This document shows positions 1 to 8,357 of a stretch of DNA of 64,000 bases, piece by piece. The translations under genes and the position numbers were made by a program. The DNA comes from Clostridiales bacterium. Its GTDB lineage: Bacteria; Bacillota; Clostridia; Christensenellales; Pumilibacteraceae. The stretch is from the NCBI GenBank assembly GCA_022508445.1, contig JAFLVG010000002.1, forward strand, positions 62,001-126,000, written 5' to 3'. The notes beneath the pieces are model-generated. The model saw only the letters and a program-made list of their open reading frames with translations, was not told where the DNA came from and made no database searches. Every line of letters starts with the position of its first letter. The first letter of the stretch is position 1.

Positions 1-417
1 TCCGGCGCAAACACAACGCCGCAAAAAGTAGAGCGCGAGCTTCCGAAGTACCACCACAAGATTGATGAGAGTCACATAAAGATTATCGAAACAATCGAAG
101 CCGACTACAAGCGCCGGCAGGGCAATCTCGTCTTAAAACTTTGTAAGTTCATCAAGCCCGAATACTTTGAGCGCGATCCGAACAAAAGGTACAAGGCAAA
201 CGACAACAAACTCAAACGCAGACTCGGCATTTCGCACAGAAATGTAGGAAGGCGGTTTGGAAAGTTCTTTCGCTCGTTCGGTCCGGAGTGCGAATTATTG
301 GAGCGCGACTTTTCACAGCGCTTACAAGAAATCGAAAGGGAAATCGAGCAAGAGAGGGAAAGACAAGCAAAAGCGGAAACGCAACAACTTAAAAAAGAGG
401 AGAATAACAAATATTGA
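1..417 (+). CDS. C-terminal end of an unrecognised charged protein of the conjugative element (partial, 5' end outside window)
   Basis: The frame is open from the first base to the TGA at 415-417, giving 138 residues. The ORF track omits it because no start is visible. The C-terminal third is a charged, probably coiled-coil segment rich in Glu, Arg and Gln. No catalytic motif can be seen in this fragment. Its stop overlaps the TTG start of the VirD4-like gene in the string ATTGA, so the two are probably translationally coupled and in one operon. By position it could be a relaxase tail or another mobilisation protein, but that is a guess from gene order only. Confidence 0.75.
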   Translation, partial: SGANTTPQKVERELPKYHHKIDESHIKIIETIEADYKRRQGNLVLKLCKFIKPEYFERDPNKRYKANDNKLKRRLGISHRNVGRRFGKFFRSFGPECELLERDFSQRLQEIEREIEQERERQAKAETQQLKKEENNKY

Positions 418-2636
418 ACAGAAAAGAAGCATTTAAGCATAAAAAGCGAAAGTCGCACAAACTCGGCATCGTGCTTTGGGTTTTTATCTTTGCGTTTATG
501 TTCGTGCTCACAATGTTCCTATTCGCTATCGGCGGCGCGGAAAGTATATCCGAAATCATTGGCAACCGTAATTATTGGTTGACCAACGGAGTGATAGACG
601 GACTGCTGCTTGTCGGCTTCTTGATGGTGTATCGAATCGACGCGCAAAACATCGCGCTTAACGAGAACGATTTAGAGGACACCGAATGGCTGTCGGCAAA
701 GCGGCTGAAAAAGCTGAAAGAGTTTACGGTAACGAATTGGAAAGGCGTAAGGGAAACGGACGACGGCATTGTAATCGGTGCGGAAAAGAAAGGCGGCAGC
801 GTAGAGGTTATAACGACAAGTCAGCTTCACGCGCTAATCGTCGGCACGACGGGCAGCGGCAAAACAACGGGATTTGTTGACCAAAACATCTCGGTACTGT
901 CGCGCAGTAAAGGCAAGCCGAGCCTTGTAATATCCGATCCGAAAAAGGAGCTTTACGAGAAACACGCAAAGCACCTTGAAAAAGACGGGTATAAAATCTC
1001 GGTACTCGACTTGCGAGAGCCGTATTCGTCAGAGCGGTGGAATCCTATGAATGTACTTATCCGTCGTATTCGGTTGGTGAAAGAACTCGAATACCACTTG
1101 GAACACAAGGACGGAAAGTATTACGGCGCAGGCGAGGTATTCCTTTCTTTGCGTGACGCGAGAACGAGGATGCAGGAACTCAAAGACGAAATCTACGAGA
1201 ACGCGCAGGACTTGGTTTATACGCTATGTCCCGTACAAAACAAAGACCAGCCGACATGGGAAGAAGGCGCAAGAAATCTTATCTTTGGTTTGGTACTCGC
1301 GTTTTGCGAGGACTGCATTAAAGGCAAGATGGAAGAAAAACAGCTTTTGCTTTTCAACATCTATCACAACATCACTAAATACTGCTCGGAAGATACGACG
1401 GCGCTGAGGGATTACCTTCTTAAAGGGCGCGACGAATTTTCAAAGGTACGCGGTCTTGTAAATACGGTACTCATCACGAGCGATAAAACGCTTACGAGCT
1501 ATCTTTCGGAAGTAAACAGCTATATGCACCAACTATCAGACGACGGTATTATGTCGCTTACAAGCGAGAACGATTTGGACATTATAAACCTCGACGAACA
1601 GCCGAGCGCGGTGTTCATTATCGTGCCGGACGAGAGGTTTACGCGGCATAGGTTTGTAACGCTGTTCATCACGCAGATGTATAAGGAGCTTGTCGAAAAG
1701 GCGAACTTGAACTTGCGCAGAGAGCAGACGAACACAGCTATATTAAAACGCAACACTTACTTCATTCTCGACGAGTTTGCGAACTTACCGAAGTTTGACA
1801 ATATCGAGGGTATGGTAACCGTAGCGCGGTCGCGTGGCATTCGTTTCTTGTTCGTACTTCAAGCGTACTCACAGCTTACGGCTAAGTACGGCAGAGATAT
1901 AGGCGACATCATTAAGACCAACTGCAACGTCAAGATATTTATAGGCTCGGACGATAGCGACACACGCAAAGAGTTTTCAGACTTGTGCGGACAAAAGAAA
2001 GTCAAAAACTTCTCGGTCAACACCAATGCCGAAAATCCTGCGTCGAGCAACACCGGCGCGAGTAACCAACCGCTAATTACGGTTGGAATGCTTGAAAGGC
2101 TGAACGGCGACGAGAAAGGCGACGCGATTGTATCGGTGCGCGGCTATGAGCCTATATGGACGAAGTTCACACCGTCTTACGAACTGAGCGGACTTTACTT
2201 CAAAGAAGGTAAGGCGAGCATCGCAAAGCGCGAAGCGGTATTGTTCGACAAGAACGATTATGTCTTTGACATCACGAGCAAGGGCGGCAACGAAGCAGAG
2301 CGGCTACTGACTGCGATAGAGGAAGAAGAAAACCGCGAGAACGCCGCCGAGATAGAACGGCAAAAGAAACTTGACGAGCTTGACTGCAAGTGGAAAAGCA
2401 TTGAGCAAGAAATTCACATCAAGCTTCAGGAATTTGCAAATTCGCTAAAGCCCGAAGATAAGGAGGCGGTGCTGAAAGTCGATTTAGACGGAATCGTAGC
2501 GCTGCTGTTTATGATCGAGGAGAACTACAATAAAAAGCCGCACAAAGTCCAAAAGATCAGGGAAGTTGCGGAATATGTCAAGGACAAATTGTCCGAAATG
2601 ACAGAACTTCAAAACCAAGCAAAAAAACAAAAATAA
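414..2636 (+). CDS. virD4: VirD4/TraG-type coupling ATPase of a type IV secretion system
   Basis: This 740-residue protein is the coupling protein that brings the relaxase-DNA complex to the conjugation channel. Two membrane segments lie near residues 18-40 and 55-73. Walker A is GTTGSGKTT near residue 145 and Walker B is FILDEFANLP near residue 450, as in TraG/VirD4 proteins of Gram-positive elements. The C-terminus is a charged, likely coiled-coil tail. The start is TTG at 414, with GAGGAG about 9 bases upstream and overlap with the previous stop. No ATG nearby has a comparable ribosome site. It sits directly upstream of pilin, TrbL and VirB4 genes, the order usual in Clostridia conjugative elements. 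Confidence 0.93.
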   Translation: MNRKEAFKHKKRKSHKLGIVLWVFIFAFMFVLTMFLFAIGGAESISEIIGNRNYWLTNGVIDGLLLVGFLMVYRIDAQNIALNENDLEDTEWLSAKRLKKLKEFTVTNWKGVRETDDGIVIGAEKKGGSVEVITTSQLHALIVGTTGSGKTTGFVDQNISVLSRSKGKPSLVISDPKKELYEKHAKHLEKDGYKISVLDLREPYSSERWNPMNVLIRRIRLVKELEYHLEHKDGKYYGAGEVFLSLRDARTRMQELKDEIYENAQDLVYTLCPVQNKDQPTWEEGARNLIFGLVLAFCEDCIKGKMEEKQLLLFNIYHNITKYCSEDTTALRDYLLKGRDEFSKVRGLVNTVLITSDKTLTSYLSEVNSYMHQLSDDGIMSLTSENDLDIINLDEQPSAVFIIVPDERFTRHRFVTLFITQMYKELVEKANLNLRREQTNTAILKRNTYFILDEFANLPKFDNIEGMVTVARSRGIRFLFVLQAYSQLTAKYGRDIGDIIKTNCNVKIFIGSDDSDTRKEFSDLCGQKKVKNFSVNTNAENPASSNTGASNQPLITVGMLERLNGDEKGDAIVSVRGYEPIWTKFTPSYELSGLYFKEGKASIAKREAVLFDKNDYVFDITSKGGNEAERLLTAIEEEENRENAAEIERQKKLDELDCKWKSIEQEIHIKLQEFANSLKPEDKEAVLKVDLDGIVALLFMIEENYNKKPHKVQKIREVAEYVKDKLSEMTELQNQAKKQK

Positions 2637-2646
2637 GGAGAATAAA

Positions 2647-4149
2647 ATGACAAGAACAAAACACAAATTTTGGGCAATGCTCGGCGTTATGCTTACAATA
2701 GCGCTCGGCATTTCTCTCTGCGGTTTTACGACCGACAAGGCATCCGCGTTTGCGGAAGAAGAACTGTGCGAACACGATTATCAGACCGAAACCGTGAACG
2801 CGACTTGTAAAGACATGGGCTACACGCTCTATACTTGCTCAATCTGCGGCGACAGCTACAAAGACGACTACACCGAAGTCAAAGAGCATAACTACGCCGT
2901 CATCAAGATAGAGCCTACCTGTACGAACAGCGGTTATACCACACATTTCTGCGTGGATTGCGGCTACGAGTATTCGGACGAGTATGTTGTGCCGAACGGA
3001 CATACATTCAAAGACCAAGTTATAGTGGCGACTTGTATAACCGACGGCTATACCATTCACACTTGCGAGGTATGCGATTACGAGTACACCGACAGCGTAG
3101 AGCTTGCGTTCGGGCATAACTATCTTCCCGAAGTAACCGATCCGACTTGCACTGAGGGCGGTTACACCACGCATACTTGCGAACATTGCGAGGACAGCTA
3201 CATAGATACCGAAACGGAAGCAACAGGGCATAGCTACGGCGAGGAAGTCATCGATCCCACTTGCACTGCATTCGGCTTTACTGTCCATCAATGCGCGGAT
3301 TGCAATTCGCGTTATGTAACCGATTATATCAATCCCATCGGACACAGCTTTGTTGATACGGTAGTGGAAGCAACGCCCGATTCGGTTGGTTATACCATAC
3401 ATAAATGTACGACTTGCGAGTACAGCTATCTTTCGGATTTCGTGCGAAGCGGCGAACAGCCTACGGACGCAAAGCAGCCGGAAAAGCCCGAACAGCCGAC
3501 CGAGCCTGAAACGCCCGACAATCCCGATAATCCCGATAACCCCGACAACCCCGATAATCCCGATAATCCGGACGATCCGAGCGAACACGAACACAACTAT
3601 TCGCTAAAGACTGAGCTTTACAGTACGGACAAGCTTATTCATATTTCGTATGTTTGCGAGTGCGGCGCGGAGAACAACGGCGTAGTATCGGTAACTTTCA
3701 CCGAAGAAGGCGGTAACCGTTATGACTTCGTTATAGACGATAGAGGCTTTGTCGATTTCTCGGAAGTAGTGGGCGGTAAGTACGCGGTGGAGATGTTCGA
3801 CGAGAACGGCGAAACTCTTATGTGGTACGAGCTTGAGATCGAAAAGGTGGAAACGCCGGAAACTCCCGACGAGCCTACCGTACCCGATGAGCCTACCACA
3901 CCCGACAATCCCGACAATCCCGATAATCCGGATAACCCTACAACGCCGGACGAGCCTTCCGAACCCGAAACACCCGATGAGCCTACGACTCCCGACGAGC
4001 CGAGCGAAACGGACAAGCCTTCGGAAAGCAAAGAAGATAGCGGCAGCAATGTAGGACTAATTGTCGGACTGCTTATGACGCTTGTTGTACTTTCGGCAGG
4101 CGGTTTGGCGGTGTTCTTTATAATCCGCAAGAAAAGAAAAAACAAATAA
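2647..4149 (+). CDS. Secreted Cys/His-repeat surface protein with a C-terminal membrane anchor, encoded inside the T4SS operon
   Basis: The protein has 500 residues. A signal peptide ends near AFA-EE at residue 36. Six repeats of about 38-40 residues follow, with spacing H-x10-C-x9-C-x2-C; in the sixth the first Cys is replaced. A Pro-Asp-Asn low-complexity linker, one beta-rich domain and a second Pro-rich linker come next. A C-terminal membrane helix with a Lys/Arg tail closes it. No LPXTG sorting signal is seen. The start ATG has AAGGAG upstream and lies 10 bases after the VirD4 stop. The repeats resemble Cys-rich repeats seen in Clostridia adhesins. The HC3 spacing could bind a metal, but that is inferred. 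It may be a surface or mating-pair adhesin. Confidence 0.85.
   Translation: MTRTKHKFWAMLGVMLTIALGISLCGFTTDKASAFAEEELCEHDYQTETVNATCKDMGYTLYTCSICGDSYKDDYTEVKEHNYAVIKIEPTCTNSGYTTHFCVDCGYEYSDEYVVPNGHTFKDQVIVATCITDGYTIHTCEVCDYEYTDSVELAFGHNYLPEVTDPTCTEGGYTTHTCEHCEDSYIDTETEATGHSYGEEVIDPTCTAFGFTVHQCADCNSRYVTDYINPIGHSFVDTVVEATPDSVGYTIHKCTTCEYSYLSDFVRSGEQPTDAKQPEKPEQPTEPETPDNPDNPDNPDNPDNPDNPDDPSEHEHNYSLKTELYSTDKLIHISYVCECGAENNGVVSVTFTEEGGNRYDFVIDDRGFVDFSEVVGGKYAVEMFDENGETLMWYELEIEKVETPETPDEPTVPDEPTTPDNPDNPDNPDNPTTPDEPSEPETPDEPTTPDEPSETDKPSESKEDSGSNVGLIVGLLMTLVVLSAGGLAVFFIIRKKRKNK
2773..3450 (+). repeat. Six tandem H-x10-C-x9-C-x2-C repeats in the surface protein
   Basis: Each unit encodes a short segment starting with His, then a Thr-Cys-Thr type motif followed by a Gly-Tyr-Thr turn, then a CxxC pair and an aromatic-acidic end. 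The same unit occurs eight more times in the protein at 8347-11277. The copies differ at most positions, so they are old repeats and not recent DNA duplications. Confidence 0.85.
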
Positions 4150-4166
4150 AAAGGAGATAGAAAAAC

Positions 4167-4457
4167 ATGATTAATTTATTGTCAGAAGAAACCCTCAACG
4201 GCAGTCTTGCTTCGATTGTCGATAACCTCAAAACGCTGATGGACAGCTTTTGGATCTACATCGTTATCGCTCTTGCGGCGGTAGTCGTTGTTTGGGGCGC
4301 ATACATAGGCATACGAGTTGCCATCGCGCACAAGAACGAGGAAAAGATAAACGCACGAGACATGGTCAAGAACCTTATCATCGGCATAATCATAATCTTC
4401 GTCGTTGCGATGGGCGCGCCTTTGCTTATAAGCGGTCTGTCCGCTTGGGTTGGCTAA
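4167..4457 (+). CDS. Two-helix pilin-like T4SS protein (VirB2/TrbC or Maff2-like)
   Basis: This 96-residue protein has two hydrophobic helices, near residues 28-52 and 68-92, joined by a short basic loop AHKNEEKINARDM. That is the architecture of VirB2/TrbC and Maff2-type conjugative pilins. Its place between VirD4 and TrbL matches Tn1549-like elements, where a Maff2-type gene sits here. The ribosome site is AAGGAG. A strong hairpin follows the stop. Notably the C-terminus of the large protein at 8347-11277 repeats the same pattern (AHKNEDKQKARKM), so this protein has a paralogous domain fused to an adhesin. Confidence 0.8.
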   Translation: MINLLSEETLNGSLASIVDNLKTLMDSFWIYIVIALAAVVVVWGAYIGIRVAIAHKNEEKINARDMVKNLIIGIIIIFVVAMGAPLLISGLSAWVG

Positions 4458-4481
4458 ACCAATAAGCAATAACTTTAGACG

Positions 4482-4505
4482 AGGCGGCAGAACGCTCTGC
4501 CGCCT
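4482..4505 (+). promoter_or_regulatory. Strong intercistronic hairpin after the pilin gene
   Basis: AGGCGGCAGA and TCTGCCGCCT form a perfect 10-bp stem with an ACGC loop. No T-run follows, so it is not a typical terminator. It lies between the pilin-like gene and the TrbL gene, where it could protect the upstream mRNA end and raise pilin expression over the channel genes; that role is inferred. Confidence 0.7.
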
Positions 4506-4530
4506 TCGCGGTCAAGGAGAAGAAAAGTAA

Positions 4531-5709
4531 ATGATAATATTCTTACAAGAATTCTGCTTGCAGCTCTTTCTTTGGCTACTCAAAATGATAGACGGGTTGA
4601 TGAGCATATTCTCGGCTATAACAGGCGTGACGGATGTGACTTATCAAGGACAGAAGGTGAACATAATTGAATACCTCGCCAACTCGACGGGAGTAAGCAC
4701 TATCTTTTGGTGCGTGTTCATCTTGGCTGTAGGACTCGCGTGTATCTTTACAATCGTCGCGCTCATCAAGAACATGATAGCGAACAACAGAAACATATCG
4801 TCGATTGTCGGCAAGTTCTTTTTGGCACTTCTTGGAACATTGGCAATGCTTATCGTTGTCATACTCGGCATCCTTATATCCAATGCGGTATTGGTGCTTG
4901 TGGCGCGAATATTCCAAATTGAGAACACAACCAAAATCTCAAATATGCTGTTCGACGCTTGCGTAGGTGATTGGATAAACGGCTATACCATTTCGGAAAT
5001 AGATGTCACATCATTGTCTGTGCGAAATATATTCGGCGACTACAGCGGATCGATTTGGGATATATGGCCGTATTCGTGGGAAATGGACGGCATGGTAAAT
5101 CCCGAAACCTTTATGTACTTTCCGTCGTTGGTCGCGTCTATCGGCGTGATTATCGCTATGCTTGTTGCGGCAATCAACCTTGCAAAGAGGGTGTACGAGA
5201 TAATTCTGCTTTACATCATTATGCCTGTGTCGCTGTCCACTATTTCTTTGGACGACGGTGCGCGGTTTAAGGTATGGCGCGAAACCTTTATTACCAAGAT
5301 TGTGATTGCCTACGGAACGGTGTTTGCGGTCAATATATTCATATTGCTGCTACCGATGATAACTAAAATGCGTATTCCGGGCATGGGTGGCTTCGGCAAC
5401 TCCATATTCAAAATCATTATGATAATCGGCGGCGCTTTGGTCATTCCGGCAGGACAGCATTTGTTCGCACGACTATTCGGTCAAGCCGACGATCTACACG
5501 CAGGCGGTGGCTTTATACGAAGCGCGTTCTACGGCGGACGAATCGCAGGTGCGCTCACATTCGGAGCTGCGGCAAAGGTGATAGGTGCGGCAACAAAAAA
5601 GAAAAATCAAAACGCAGGTAGCAGTAGTAGTGGCGGAGGCTCAAGCGAAGAAAGCGACGATTCGGGTAGATATTCCGAAGAAAGTTCGGGAGGAGGAAGT
5701 AGTGAATAA
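4531..5709 (+). CDS. TrbL/VirB6-like polytopic membrane protein of the T4SS
   Basis: The protein has 392 residues and about six to eight hydrophobic segments spread over residues 1-310. It ends in a hydrophilic Ser/Gly/Glu tail. This matches the TrbL/VirB6-like channel proteins of Gram-positive conjugative elements, which form the inner part of the mating pore. AAGGAGA precedes the ATG by about 10 bases. The stop TAA overlaps the VirB4 start ATG by one base (TAATG), which suggests coupled translation. No enzymatic motif is expected or seen. Identification rests on topology, size and position between pilin and VirB4 genes. Confidence 0.82.
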   Translation: MIIFLQEFCLQLFLWLLKMIDGLMSIFSAITGVTDVTYQGQKVNIIEYLANSTGVSTIFWCVFILAVGLACIFTIVALIKNMIANNRNISSIVGKFFLALLGTLAMLIVVILGILISNAVLVLVARIFQIENTTKISNMLFDACVGDWINGYTISEIDVTSLSVRNIFGDYSGSIWDIWPYSWEMDGMVNPETFMYFPSLVASIGVIIAMLVAAINLAKRVYEIILLYIIMPVSLSTISLDDGARFKVWRETFITKIVIAYGTVFAVNIFILLLPMITKMRIPGMGGFGNSIFKIIMIIGGALVIPAGQHLFARLFGQADDLHAGGGFIRSAFYGGRIAGALTFGAAAKVIGAATKKKNQNAGSSSSGGGSSEESDDSGRYSEESSGGGSSE

Positions 5710-8357
5710 TGAGAATAATCCCTAAAAAAATCAAGGTAAAGAACACTGTGTGGAAGTGTTATTCGATGGTGGACATTATAGTCGCGCTAATCGTATTCGC
5801 AATCATATTCATAGCGGTAACTGCAAAGAATTGGGCGTTTGCCGCAATCATGGGTATAGCGGCGATAGTGCTTTTAATGCCTACGCAGGACGGCATCTTC
5901 TATTCGTGTATCTTTGAGAACATCAAGTTTTTATTCGCCAAAAAGCATTACACGCTTACGGCGAAGAACGCAAAAGAAAATATAGATACGCTTATAGGGC
6001 TGAAAGAGATAAGAGAGAACGGTTTGCTTGCGTACAACGGCGGTACATTTGGCAGAGTTATAAAGGTCGGACAAAAGAACTTCGGCATCGAAGATACGGC
6101 AGAGCAGAATATAGACATCAACTATCTTGCCAATGCTTTGAAGCTCTTGGACGGCACACAAAGCGCGGACATAGTAAAAATCGACCGTCCGGTAACGCTC
6201 GACAACTTTTCGGCAGACCTTTTCGATAAACTTACGGCTATGCAGAACGGTGACGAGCAATCGGAAGTAAAGGCTATAAAGGCAAACATACTGCGCGAAC
6301 GCATTGACCGAATAGACCGTATGAACAATATCCGCAAGCAGTACATTTCCGACTATTATATCGTAGTGTACGGAAAGAACGAAATCGATCTTGAAAATAC
6401 GGCGATAAATATTGCGGCAGACATAAACAAGTGCGGACTAAGTACGAAAATGCTCGGCAATCGTGAAACGGCGGTGTTCCTCAAGTATAGCTATTCACGC
6501 GACTTTGACGAACGCGAGGTAGCGGACATCGAAAGTGACAAACTCACAGAATGGGTAAAGCCGAAAGACATAGAGTTTAGGGCTAATAAGTACATAATCG
6601 ACGGCTTGGAAGCGGCGGTGCTGTCCGTTGCTGAATACCCGTTGCGCGTAAAAAACGCTTGGGGTGCCGAACTGTTTAACATACCTAACACAAAGGTAGT
6701 TATGCACGTCAAGCCTGTTGACAAATTCAAGGCGATTAAACGCATAGACAAGTGCATCGGCGAGATGGAAACGAAGCAAATTCTTTCCGAAAAGGCGAGT
6801 GAAAGCAACAGCGCGGAAACGCACAGGGATACTATGAACTCGCTGCTCGACAGCTTGCAGACAGAAAACGAAAGCCTTTTGGATGTAACGCTTACGGTTA
6901 CTGCGTACAACTATCTGTCCGACGAGAACTACAAGAAAAATGTGCGCCGCGCTATGCTTACGGGTAACTTCAAGCCGTCAATGCTTTACGGTTTGCAGAT
7001 AGAAGGCTTTAAGTCGGCAAACATTTCGCCGATGAGTACGCTTTCAAAGTACGAGCGCGGTATAAACAGCTCGTCGCTTGCTGCGGTATTTCCGTTCGTC
7101 AGGACTTGCGTTATGGACGAGGGCGGCATTATGCTCGGCGAGAACAGGACGAACGGCTATCCGTTCATTTTTAACCTATGGAAACGCGGCGACCTTTACC
7201 AAAACTCCAATGCCATGATAATCGGTAAATCGGGCAGCGGTAAATCGTTCTTTCTCAAAAACCTTATTCTTAACGAATGGGCGAACGGCACGAGGGTAGT
7301 CGTACTCGATCCCGAAGCGGAGTATCTTGCGCTTACTCGGAATCTGTACGGCAATATCATAGATGTCGGCAACGCCAAAGAGGGCAGAATCAATCCCTTT
7401 CATATATATAAGGTGCTTACAGAGGAAGGCACGCCTGCCGATTCTACGGTTACATTCAACACACACTTAAAAACGCTTGAATCGTTCTTCAAAATCGTTC
7501 TCGCCGACGCACCGAAGGATGTAATCGAGCTAATTAACAACCTTGCCGTAGAAACCTACGAGCGTATGGGCATTACCGAAAATACGGATTGTTCGGACTT
7601 TACAGCCGACCGATTTCCGTTGTTCTCGGACTTGCTCGACACTTTACAAGCGAAAGACAAGGAAAACTTGGACGCGCTGACACTTCGGGATATGCGAACG
7701 GCAGAGCTGTATTTGCAGAAATTCGTCGCAGGACGGTATTCGGATATATGGAACGCGCCGTCAACCTTGACCACACAAGCAAACCTCATAGACTTCAATT
7801 TTCAGTCGTTGTTTGCGAACAAGAACAATGTGGTTGCGAACGCGCAAATGCTTTTGGTATTCCGCTTTATAGAGCAGGAAGTCATAAACGCAAGGGAAGC
7901 AAACAAGAGCGGTAAGAACTTGCGGACGATGATAGTCTGCGACGAGGCGCACTTATTCATAGATGCGAAGTTCCCGATAGCGCTCGACTTCTTCTATTCA
8001 ATGTCAAAGCGAATCCGAAAGTACGGCGGCAGCTTCATACCGGCGACACAGAACATAGCCGATTGGAACGCCAACGAAGAATTGCGCGGCAAGACGAGCG
8101 CGATTATTAAGAACAGTCAGTACACATTTATCTTTAAGCTGTCCGCGCCGGATATGAAAGATGTGCTTGATGTCTATTCGGCAGGCGACAGTTTCAACCA
8201 AGAGGAACAGCGTATGATTATCTCCGCAGTGACGGGACAAGCGTTCTTTATAGGCTCGACCGAGCTTCGCGCTTGTATTCGCATAACGGCAGGAGAATAT
8301 ATGCAGGACTTATTCAACGAGGAAATAAAAAAGGAGGATGAACAATTTGAGGACTAA
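5709..8357 (+). CDS. virB4: VirB4-family T4SS ATPase with an N-terminal PrgI-like membrane segment
   Basis: The 882-residue protein is the main ATPase that powers the secretion channel. The first 75 residues carry two hydrophobic helices, like the separate PrgI family protein that is a neighbour of VirB4 in many elements; here the two look fused. Walker A is IIGKSGSGKSFF near residue 500 and Walker B is MIVCDEAHLFID near residue 740. A later RIRKYGG/ATQN stretch also fits VirB4. The ATG overlaps the TrbL stop, with GGAGG upstream. The 3' end overlaps the start of the next gene. Confidence 0.93.
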   Translation: MRIIPKKIKVKNTVWKCYSMVDIIVALIVFAIIFIAVTAKNWAFAAIMGIAAIVLLMPTQDGIFYSCIFENIKFLFAKKHYTLTAKNAKENIDTLIGLKEIRENGLLAYNGGTFGRVIKVGQKNFGIEDTAEQNIDINYLANALKLLDGTQSADIVKIDRPVTLDNFSADLFDKLTAMQNGDEQSEVKAIKANILRERIDRIDRMNNIRKQYISDYYIVVYGKNEIDLENTAINIAADINKCGLSTKMLGNRETAVFLKYSYSRDFDEREVADIESDKLTEWVKPKDIEFRANKYIIDGLEAAVLSVAEYPLRVKNAWGAELFNIPNTKVVMHVKPVDKFKAIKRIDKCIGEMETKQILSEKASESNSAETHRDTMNSLLDSLQTENESLLDVTLTVTAYNYLSDENYKKNVRRAMLTGNFKPSMLYGLQIEGFKSANISPMSTLSKYERGINSSSLAAVFPFVRTCVMDEGGIMLGENRTNGYPFIFNLWKRGDLYQNSNAMIIGKSGSGKSFFLKNLILNEWANGTRVVVLDPEAEYLALTRNLYGNIIDVGNAKEGRINPFHIYKVLTEEGTPADSTVTFNTHLKTLESFFKIVLADAPKDVIELINNLAVETYERMGITENTDCSDFTADRFPLFSDLLDTLQAKDKENLDALTLRDMRTAELYLQKFVAGRYSDIWNAPSTLTTQANLIDFNFQSLFANKNNVVANAQMLLVFRFIEQEVINAREANKSGKNLRTMIVCDEAHLFIDAKFPIALDFFYSMSKRIRKYGGSFIPATQNIADWNANEELRGKTSAIIKNSQYTFIFKLSAPDMKDVLDVYSAGDSFNQEEQRMIISAVTGQAFFIGSTELRACIRITAGEYMQDLFNEEIKKEDEQFED

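Noticed and set aside
2839-3594. Minus-strand ORF of 251 codons over the Cys/His-repeat protein
   Set aside because: Mirror image of repeated plus-strand codons; no independent signal.
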